From an uncultured Spirochaetales bacterium (GTDB taxonomy: Bacteria > Spirochaetota > Spirochaetia > Sphaerochaetales > Sphaerochaetaceae): a stretch of 15,379 nucleotides of DNA. The notes under the pieces were generated by a model. It was not told where the DNA came from. It did no database searches and saw nothing but the letters and a program-made list of their open reading frames with translations. Shown piece after piece: positions 1-4,849 of this stretch (position 1 is the stretch's first letter; each line of letters begins with the position of its first letter). The stretch lies in the NCBI GenBank assembly GCA_934276485.1, contig CAKQTE010000092.1, positions 1 to 15,379 of the forward strand. Direction: 5' to 3'. The position numbers and the translations under genes were made by a program.

Positions 1-18
1 AAATGTGCTGTTATCCAT

Positions 19-120
19 CCCGAGGCCTCCTTCGGATAATTTTATCCTCAGGAGCTAACCGAGCCAAGCCTCGGGGTATTCAACCCTTCACATGCTGGCT
101 GCTCGTATCGCCAGCATTGT
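19..120. other. cluster of inverted repeats, possible structured RNA of unknown class
   Basis: Several helices can be drawn in this segment. CCCGAGGC (19-26) pairs with GCCTCGGG (68-75). Inside that stem, CTCC (27-30) pairs with GGAG (51-54) around a GGATA/TATCC hairpin (34-38 with 43-47). Then come GGGT/ACCC (74-77 with 83-86) and a long hairpin CACA-TGCTGGC with GCCAGCA-T-TGTG (90-120, one bulged base). Nested helices fit a folded RNA better than a protein gene, and no convincing coding frame runs through here. I compared it by eye with tmRNA, RNase P, SRP, 6S and common riboswitch consensus motifs and recognised none. The strand is undecided because neither end shows a T-run. It may be cut by the left edge of the window. 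It could also be an untranscribed intergenic repeat. Confidence 0.3.
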
Positions 121-132
121 GAATAAAAGAAA

Positions 133-149
133 GGGCTCACGAAGAGCCC
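133..149 (-). terminator. intrinsic terminator of the outer-membrane protein gene
   Basis: Read leftward, GGGCTC, a five-base TTCGT loop and GAGCCC form a perfect 6-bp GC-rich hairpin, followed by the T-rich stretch TTTCTTTTATT. It begins about 25 bases after the stop codon of the leftward gene at 174-1181, which it should terminate. On the other strand the hairpin is followed by a base-mixed sequence, so it should work only leftward. Confidence 0.8.
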
Positions 150-173
150 CATCAAAATCAATATCTATTTGTA

Positions 174-1181
174 TTAGAAAGAGAATCCAAATACAAGATC
201 AGCTGAAGCTGAATGTGTCTTTGCTGGCATTAGATATCTGTAATTAGCTTCAATGCCCATTGAGAATACGCTGTTGAATCTTACTCTCATACCTACGTTG
301 CCTGCAGCATACCATGCTGTTGCAACTGGTCCGAGTGTACCTAGAGTATGTGTTGCTGTTGAAGCACTTGGATAGAAGATAGAGTATCCAGCACCACCGC
401 CAAGATAGAAATCGAAGCTATCGTTGCCCATATACATCATTAGCTTTCCATCTGCGCTTGCATCATACATCATCTTCTTGATATCAAACTGCTTCCAGTC
501 ATTTGCTTCTGGTCTACCAATTACATTAGCATCCAATCTCAAGCCCAATCCCCAATGTCCTGCGTGTACAATGTTCTGGAACTCAAGACCAAGGCCAAGG
601 CGTGGATAGTATCCATTGAGAGCAAACTTATCAAATGATACGTCTGTTGCTACACCTGTTGAGATAAGGAGGTTTGTCTTATATCCATAAGATGCCTTCT
701 TCTCGACTGGCTGTGGCTCTACAACAACTGGCTCAACTTCTGCAACAGGCTCTACAGCTGGAGCTTCTTCTACTGGTTCTGCTACCACAGCTGGCTCTTC
801 TACTACTGCAGGAGCCTCAACAACTGGTTCTGCAACTACAGGCTCTGCTTCTACTACAGCTGGCTCTGGAGCTGCTGTCAAAAGAGGCTCGGCTACAGCT
901 ACTGCTGATTCTGACCAATTCTCACCATCGTATGAGCACTGCAAATACAATGAATAGCTTGAATATGGATCAAGGTCTGTTGCTTCATAAGATAGAACAT
1001 CTGCAGGAACAACTGTCCACGCGTTTTCAGCTTCGCCATTTAGCTGATAGCGATAATAAGTAACATCTAAATCATCATGATTCCATTTCCAGTTAACAGA
1101 CATTGTCTGAGCAGCCATCAATTGAAGTAGGCAAGCACCAAGAACAAGGAGGATCATTACGAGTTTCTTTGCTTTATTCAT
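174..1181 (-). CDS. secreted outer-membrane beta-barrel protein with FN3-like domain and Pro/Ala/Glu/Val linker
   Basis: 335 aa. Residues 1-24 form a signal peptide (KAKK, a hydrophobic core, then MAA before Q25). Cys17 in LGAC resembles a lax lipobox, so a lipoprotein cannot be ruled out. Residues about 28-97 resemble a fibronectin-III fold, with alternating Trp/Tyr and the motif SYDGENWSES. Residues about 103-162 are a low-complexity linker of EPVV/APAV/EEPA units. Residues about 164-335 are rich in alternating aromatic and glycine segments and end in GFSF; a terminal Phe is the usual BAM-recognition signal of outer-membrane beta-barrels. The barrel looks like a small (about eight-stranded) one. 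The linker may span periplasm or peptidoglycan. GGAG lies 11 bases before the ATG. The precise function is unknown; a structural or adhesin-like surface role is an inference. Confidence 0.75.
   Translation of the reverse strand: MNKAKKLVMILLVLGACLLQLMAAQTMSVNWKWNHDDLDVTYYRYQLNGEAENAWTVVPADVLSYEATDLDPYSSYSLYLQCSYDGENWSESAVAVAEPLLTAAPEPAVVEAEPVVAEPVVEAPAVVEEPAVVAEPVEEAPAVEPVAEVEPVVVEPQPVEKKASYGYKTNLLISTGVATDVSFDKFALNGYYPRLGLGLEFQNIVHAGHWGLGLRLDANVIGRPEANDWKQFDIKKMMYDASADGKLMMYMGNDSFDFYLGGGAGYSIFYPSASTATHTLGTLGPVATAWYAAGNVGMRVRFNSVFSMGIEANYRYLMPAKTHSASADLVFGFSF
696..875 (-). repeat. degenerate tandem repeat encoding the Pro/Ala/Glu/Val linker
   Basis: The DNA for residues 103-162 of the outer-membrane protein is built from degenerate units that translate as EPVV, EAPA, VEEP and AEPV. 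On the plus strand this shows as recurring GGCTCT, ACTGGTTCT and TCTACTAC blocks. Such coding repeats can change length by slippage or recombination. The repeats are imperfect, so rapid phase variation is not implied. Confidence 0.6.
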
Positions 1182-1218
1182 TTTTTTCTAATCTCCTATA
1201 AAAAAAGGATACACTTGA

Positions 1219-1247
1219 ATTATAATACAGCAAAAACATTGTCTGAA
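1219..1247 (-). promoter_or_regulatory. promoter of the outer-membrane protein gene, overlapping a rightward -10
   Basis: On the minus strand a perfect -10 TATAAT (1219-1224) stands 17 bp from a partial -35 TTCAGA (1242-1247, 4 of 6 matches), about 38 bases before the ATG. On the plus strand a second TATAAT occupies 1221-1226 and could serve the LOG gene that starts at 1285, although no good -35 lies 17 bp upstream of it. The two -10 boxes overlap, so RNA polymerase could probably occupy only one orientation at a time. Confidence 0.5.
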
Positions 1248-1284
1248 CAAGAAATAACTCAATTTGAATCAAAAGGGGCAAATC

Positions 1285-1851
1285 ATGAAGAGAATCGCTG
1301 TTTTTTGTGGCTCATCGCTAGGGTCAAATCCTATATATAAAGAAAAGGCATATGAGCTTGGACGAGAGATGGCTAAACGCAACATAGGACTTGTGTATGG
1401 AGGTGGAAACAAAGGCTTGATGGGAATAATAGCCCATGCAGTTTATGAAAATGGAGGAGAGGTAATAGGCGTTCTCCCTAAAGCCATGAACGTATCACAA
1501 GTTGTGGACAATGCTGTACATACTCGCTTGATAATAGTTGAGGATATGCACGAGAGAAAGAGTACAATGTATTCTCTATCAGAGGGCTTTGTTGCAATGC
1601 CAGGAGGCATCGGAACGCTAGAAGAGCTATTTGAGATATACACATGGAGGCAGCTGGCAATACACAACCATAACATTGCCCTATATAATATCAATGGATT
1701 CTGGGATCTACTAGAGAAGCAACTAAAAAAGACCAAGGATGAAGGTTTTCTTTCCCAGGAAGTTCTTGATACTCTAATAGTGGAAGAAGATCCAAAGACT
1801 CTCTTGGATAAACTCGAAATGGAAACAAAGGATTTACCAAATAAATTATGA
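1285..1851 (+). CDS. LOG family protein (TIGR00730), nucleoside 5'-monophosphate phosphoribohydrolase
   Basis: 188 aa, a normal length for the family, whose members hydrolyse cytokinin riboside 5'-monophosphates or related nucleotides to free base and ribose 5-phosphate. The signature is intact: PGGIGTLEE at 106-114, the Rossmann glycine loop VYGGGNKGLMG (38-48), and MHERK (88-92), whose Arg/Lys contribute to phosphate binding and catalysis in characterised LOGs. The ATG at 1285 was chosen because AAAAGGGG ends 6 bases upstream and MKRIAVFCGSS is the usual family N-terminus. An in-frame TTG at 1264 would add seven residues. It is cytoplasmic. The stop codon overlaps the start of the YitT gene (ATGA), so the two are co-translated. 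The physiological substrate in bacteria of this type is not known. Confidence 0.85.
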   Translation: MKRIAVFCGSSLGSNPIYKEKAYELGREMAKRNIGLVYGGGNKGLMGIIAHAVYENGGEVIGVLPKAMNVSQVVDNAVHTRLIIVEDMHERKSTMYSLSEGFVAMPGGIGTLEELFEIYTWRQLAIHNHNIALYNINGFWDLLEKQLKKTKDEGFLSQEVLDTLIVEEDPKTLLDKLEMETKDLPNKL

Positions 1852-2762
1852 ACAAAGAAAAAACACTACAGATGATAGCTGACTATGCATATATAACAAT
1901 AGGAAGCGCACTCACTGCCCTATCAATTGCACTATTTCTAAACCCTGCAAAGCTTGCTCCAGGAGGAGTTTCGGGAATAGCTACAATCATCTACTACCTA
2001 ACAGGATGGAATCTTGGAACCATCATTCTTGCACTCTCGATTCCTGTGTACTTTCTTGGTGTTTGGATCTTTGGAAAGACATATGGCCTAAAGACATTGA
2101 TCGGTTCCATTCTGCTATCTTTATTTACAATGCTATGGAACTATATCTTTGGCTACGATGGCATCCTAGATTATGCAAAAGATAGCTCAATGTGGCTCTC
2201 AGCCCTCTGTGGAGGCATCATAACAGGCGCAGGCTTGGGCCTTGTAATGCGCTCAGGCTCCAACACAGGCGGCACAGACATTCTTGCTCAGGCTCTTGCT
2301 AAGTACACACATATTGCGCAAGGCACATCGCTAATGATCGTAGATGGATTTGTAATTGTAGGATCAGCATTCGTATTTGGAATTGAGAACGCACTTTACG
2401 CTGTTGTTGTAGTTCTTTTGACATCCATCATCATCGACAGATTCATCATGATGATGGGCACAGGATACGCAAAGACAGTATATATAGTGTCCCCAAAGCT
2501 AGAAGAAATCGGAGACTACATCCTTACAGAGCTAGACAGAAGTGGCACTATACTTTCATCTCAAGGACTATTTTCAAAAGAAGACAAACCTATGTTGATG
2601 ACAGTTGTTCCCAATCAGGATGTTCCAAGGCTGATGAGAGCTATAAAGAAAATAGACGCAAACGCATTCACAATCATACAGGAAACAGTGCATGTTCTTG
2701 GCGAAGGATACAAAAACATCTCTGCAGTTGCTAACTCAGAAGATGTAACACAGACGAAATAA
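1848..2762 (+). CDS. YitT family integral membrane protein (YitT_membrane / DUF2179)
   Basis: 304 aa. The N-terminal two-thirds carry about five or six hydrophobic segments (residues about 10-200), including the family hallmark ALFLNPAKLAPGGVSGIA near 27-44 and MRSGSNTGGTDILAQ near 134-148. The C-terminal soluble part (residues about 205-285) matches the cytoplasmic DUF2179 domain. The start codon lies inside the stop of the LOG gene (ATGA), indicating translational coupling. Members are widespread in Firmicutes and spirochaetes, but transport function is mostly unproven. The Gly-rich membrane segments are compatible with a small-solute or ion carrier; this is inference. The family assignment is firm and the function is unknown. 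Confidence 0.85.
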   Translation: MNKEKTLQMIADYAYITIGSALTALSIALFLNPAKLAPGGVSGIATIIYYLTGWNLGTIILALSIPVYFLGVWIFGKTYGLKTLIGSILLSLFTMLWNYIFGYDGILDYAKDSSMWLSALCGGIITGAGLGLVMRSGSNTGGTDILAQALAKYTHIAQGTSLMIVDGFVIVGSAFVFGIENALYAVVVVLLTSIIIDRFIMMMGTGYAKTVYIVSPKLEEIGDYILTELDRSGTILSSQGLFSKEDKPMLMTVVPNQDVPRLMRAIKKIDANAFTIIQETVHVLGEGYKNISAVANSEDVTQTK

Positions 2763-2790
2763 CAACAAGTGGAAAAGTTAACACATTTAT

Positions 2791-2868
2791 GGTATCTTGT
2801 TGGAGGAAAATTATTTCTACCACTAGCACTCTTTTGTGCATTCTAGTAGAACTAAGATAGTTTATACC
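2791..2868 (+). promoter_or_regulatory. structured 5' leader upstream of mgtE
   Basis: Nested helices can be drawn: GGTA (2791-2794) with TACC (2865-2868), TCTT (2795-2798) with AAGA (2854-2857), TTCTAC (2815-2820) with GTAGAA (2846-2851), and GCAC (2826-2829) with GTGC (2836-2839) closing a TCTTTT loop. The element sits directly before a small ORF and the Mg2+ transporter gene, where M-box riboswitches or leader-peptide attenuators often occur. I do not see the conserved M-box sequence. Regulation by Mg2+ is an inference from position. No clear promoter was found, so it may be transcribed by read-through from the yitT gene. Confidence 0.4.
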
Positions 2869-2885
2869 AAATAAGGAGAAAGACA

Positions 2886-2975
2886 ATGGAAGACGGTCAT
2901 GGTGGCAAATCGATGATTCAGAAAACCGAGAAAGAAATGCCTCCAAGTAGAATACCGTCTCTCTTGACGGTATAA
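2886..2975 (+). CDS. small ORF of 29 aa, candidate leader peptide for mgtE
   Basis: A strong Shine-Dalgarno (AAGGAGAAA, 2873-2881) stands just before ATG (2886). The frame stays open for 29 codons to TAA. The peptide starts MEDGHGG, has a charged centre (QKTEKE) and ends with a proline-bearing tail, MPPSRIPSLLTV. Its last codons make up the hairpin TACCGTC/GACGGTA (2953-2959 with 2966-2972). Proline-rich leader peptides such as MgtL control mgtA in enterobacteria by coupling translation to Mg2+-dependent transcription, which is a possible parallel. The start region copies that of mgtE: both read GGAGAA, a short A-rich spacer, then ATGGAAGACG. It may be a regulatory uORF or a relic of a duplicated start. 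Expression is not shown by sequence alone. Confidence 0.45.
   Translation: MEDGHGGKSMIQKTEKEMPPSRIPSLLTV
2953..2972 (+). other. hairpin overlapping the end of the mgtE leader ORF
   Basis: TACCGTC and GACGGTA form a 7-bp stem with a TCTCTT loop covering the last codons and nearly the stop of the 29-codon ORF. It is followed by ATAAAAACAAC rather than a T-run, so it does not look like a simple rightward terminator. A ribosome at the end of the leader ORF would melt it, which is the geometry of translation-coupled control. Confidence 0.45.
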
Positions 2976-3025
2976 AAACAACAGGCTTTCTTTTCTTACT
3001 CAATCACACAACATGGGAGAAGAAA

Positions 3026-4429
3026 ATGGAAGACGAAAAAGAACTAACCCAACACCCTAACTATGTCCAGGAGTTGGTTTCAATAATTCAAAGCAACCTA
3101 TCACCAATGGCTCTAAAGGAAAAGCTTTCAGACTATCACGATAGTGATATTGCTGATGCGCTTGAAGAACTGGCGCCACAGGAAAGAGAGAAGCTATACA
3201 GAATTCTGGACCAAGATACTCTTGCTAACATCATCGAATATGCTGAGGATAGCTCAACATATCTGAATGAACTAAGTGTAAAGAAGAAGATCGCAGTACT
3301 CAGCTCCATGGAAACAGACAAAGCAGCTGAGTATCTGAAAACACTACCAAAAGGCGAAAGAGCTACCCTTTTGGAGTTTTTGGATGACGATAAGAAAGTA
3401 GATTTGGCTTTGCTTGCATCCTTTGATGACGACGAGATTGGTTCCAAGATGAGTACTAACTTCATCGAGATCAAGAACCACTTAAGCATCAAGGAAGCGA
3501 TGAAGGAGCTTATCAATCAAGCAGCCGAGAACGATAATATCCAGACAATATATGTGGTTGGCGACAACGACCTATATTATGGTGCTATCGACTTAAAGGA
3601 TTTGATCATCGCACGCGAAGGAACAGCTGTAGAGTCTATCATCTCAACATCCTACCCTTATGTTTATGCTCATGAGCTAATCGATGAATGCGTAAACAAT
3701 CTTAAGGAGTACGCAGAGGACTCCATCCCTGTCCTTGATTCCACCAATAAGCTAATTGGTGTTATCACAAGCCAGGATATGATGGAACTTATCGATGATT
3801 CGATGAGAGATGACTATGCAAAGTTCGCATCCCTAGGAGAGGAAGAAGATTTAGACGAAAGCGTATTTGTGAGTATCAAGAAAAGACTTCCTTGGCTATC
3901 AATCCTTCTCTTTTTGGGCATTGGTGTCTCAACAGTCGTAAGCTTCTTTACCAATATCGCGTCCCAGATTGCAATTCTTATTAGCTTCCAGTCCCTTGTT
4001 CTCGATATGGCAGGTAACTGTGGTACACAATCCCTTGCTGTCACTATCAGAGCATTGATGAGTGAACGCACATCAGGAAAGGACCTCTTTAAGCTTGTGT
4101 GGAAAGAAACAAGAATAGGATTCTTGAATGGAATCATAATAGGCTTGATCTGCTCATTGTTCATAGGCTTGTTTATATTCCTAACAAAGGAAAGGAACCT
4201 ATTCTATGCATTCAGCATCTCTTCATGCACAGGACTTGCTCTCATTCTTTCGATGACATGTTCTACATTGATGGGTACTGTGATCCCAATATTATTCAAG
4301 AAGATTCACGTAGACCCAGCTGTAGCATCAGGGCCACTAATTACAACAATGAATGACCTTGCAGCTGTTGTTGCATATTACGGCCTGGCTTGGGCTCTAC
4401 TTATAAATGTTGCCGGCATTGGTGCTTGA
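3026..4429 (+). CDS. mgtE: magnesium transporter MgtE
   Basis: 467 aa. Residues about 15-135 are the acidic helical N domain. Two CBS domains follow (about 138-200 and 202-260). A plug-helix region (about 262-285) leads into the membrane pore domain (about 287-467) with five expected helices. The pore signature GNCGTQ is at 330-335, and Asp444 in ITTMNDLAAVVAYY corresponds to the Mg2+-selecting aspartate of Thermus MgtE (Asp432). In characterised members the N and CBS domains bind Mg2+ and close the channel when internal Mg2+ is high. The start is supported by GGGAGAAG 5 bases upstream. The acidic residues expected for intracellular Mg2+ sensing are plentiful (DDDKK, DDDE). The leader just upstream may add expression control. 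Confidence 0.93.
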   Translation: MEDEKELTQHPNYVQELVSIIQSNLSPMALKEKLSDYHDSDIADALEELAPQEREKLYRILDQDTLANIIEYAEDSSTYLNELSVKKKIAVLSSMETDKAAEYLKTLPKGERATLLEFLDDDKKVDLALLASFDDDEIGSKMSTNFIEIKNHLSIKEAMKELINQAAENDNIQTIYVVGDNDLYYGAIDLKDLIIAREGTAVESIISTSYPYVYAHELIDECVNNLKEYAEDSIPVLDSTNKLIGVITSQDMMELIDDSMRDDYAKFASLGEEEDLDESVFVSIKKRLPWLSILLFLGIGVSTVVSFFTNIASQIAILISFQSLVLDMAGNCGTQSLAVTIRALMSERTSGKDLFKLVWKETRIGFLNGIIIGLICSLFIGLFIFLTKERNLFYAFSISSCTGLALILSMTCSTLMGTVIPILFKKIHVDPAVASGPLITTMNDLAAVVAYYGLAWALLINVAGIGA

Positions 4430-4433
4430 CTAT

Positions 4434-4459
4434 AATTGCCTTCTTAAGTGGAGGCAATT
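4434..4459 (+). terminator. probable weak terminator after mgtE
   Basis: AATTGCC (4434-4440) and GGCAATT (4453-4459) make a 7-bp stem with a 12-base loop, starting a few bases after the mgtE stop and followed by TATATTAT. The stem is AT-rich at its base and the T-run is interrupted, so efficiency may be modest. Confidence 0.5.
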
Positions 4460-4501
4460 TATATTATCTACAGAATAGTTAGCCAAAACAAACTTAAATT
4501 A

Positions 4502-4536
4502 TTGACACATATATACCCATGGAATTATCTTATAAT
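4502..4536 (+). promoter_or_regulatory. promoter of the csoR-copA operon
   Basis: A consensus -35 TTGACA (4502-4507) is followed after 18 bp by TATCTT (4526-4531). A perfect TATAAT immediately follows (4531-4536), but with 23 bp spacing from the TTGACA. Which of the two is used as the -10 cannot be decided from sequence. An ATACCC half-site (4513-4518) lies in the spacer and the CsoR-type palindrome lies just downstream. Confidence 0.6.
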
Positions 4537-4541
4537 CAAAC

Positions 4542-4558
4542 ATACCCCATAAGGGTAT
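4542..4558 (+). promoter_or_regulatory. CsoR-type operator
   Basis: ATACCC (4542-4547), five bases, and GGGTAT (4553-4558) form an inverted repeat of the TACCC...GGGTA type bound by CsoR copper repressors. It is placed between the -10 and the csoR start codon. This position fits autorepression of csoR and copA that is relieved by Cu(I). Confidence 0.7.
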
Positions 4559-4570
4559 ATAGGATAGATT

Positions 4571-4849
4571 ATGGATAAACATACTCATAGAAACGAAGAA
4601 GAGCTTAAAGCCCTAATAAATCGCCTCAATAGAATCGAAGGACAGATCAGAGGTATCAAGAAGATGCTTGAAGAAGAAGCATATTGCATTGATGTCATGA
4701 CACAAGTCAATGCAGCAACTGCTGCCCTGAATTCACTTAACAAGGAAATACTTAACAAGCATCTACATTGCTGTGTCGTCAGAGATATACAGAATGGAGA
4801 TCTAGCGACTATCGATGAGCTATCGAGTTTAATCAAGAAGGTACTATAA
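4571..4849 (+). CDS. csoR: copper-sensing transcriptional repressor CsoR
   Basis: 92 aa, the usual size of this all-helical DUF156 family. The Cu(I) ligands of Mycobacterium CsoR (Cys36, His61, Cys65) are conserved here with the same spacing as Cys39, His64 and Cys68 (YCIDVMTQ and KHLHCC). The helix RLNRIEGQIRGIKKMLEE (18-35) is the family signature. RcnR-type nickel/cobalt sensors carry extra N-terminal His ligands. This protein has His4 and His6 near its N-terminus, but the copper-specific triad and the downstream copper ATPase favour CsoR. The stop codon shares one base with the copA start (TAATG), so the two genes are coupled. AGGA lies 6 bases before the ATG. Confidence 0.92.
   Translation: MDKHTHRNEEELKALINRLNRIEGQIRGIKKMLEEEAYCIDVMTQVNAATAALNSLNKEILNKHLHCCVVRDIQNGDLATIDELSSLIKKVL

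Noticed and set aside
78..84. ATTCAAC as one arm of an integron attC site
   Set aside because: It matches the RYYYAAC consensus, but no matching GTTRRRY partner lies at a suitable distance, and so short a degenerate match is common by chance.
674..1063. 129-aa rightward open frame made of Leu and Gln
   Set aside because: It is the antisense shadow of the repetitive Pro/Ala/Glu/Val linker; its low complexity follows from the repeats.
1129..1133. LGAC as a lipoprotein signal in the outer-membrane protein
   Set aside because: Hydrophobic residues continue past the Cys to MAA-Q, and the protein ends in a beta-barrel; type I cleavage is more likely, though lax spirochaetal lipoboxes keep this open.
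2731..3003. 90-aa leftward open frame across the yitT-mgtE gap
   Set aside because: It has no family resemblance, overlaps the end of yitT and runs antisense to a leader that better explains the region.
2763..3025. M-box (ykoK) magnesium riboswitch before mgtE
   Set aside because: The position is right, but I could not find the conserved M-box core sequence; a covariance-model search would settle it.
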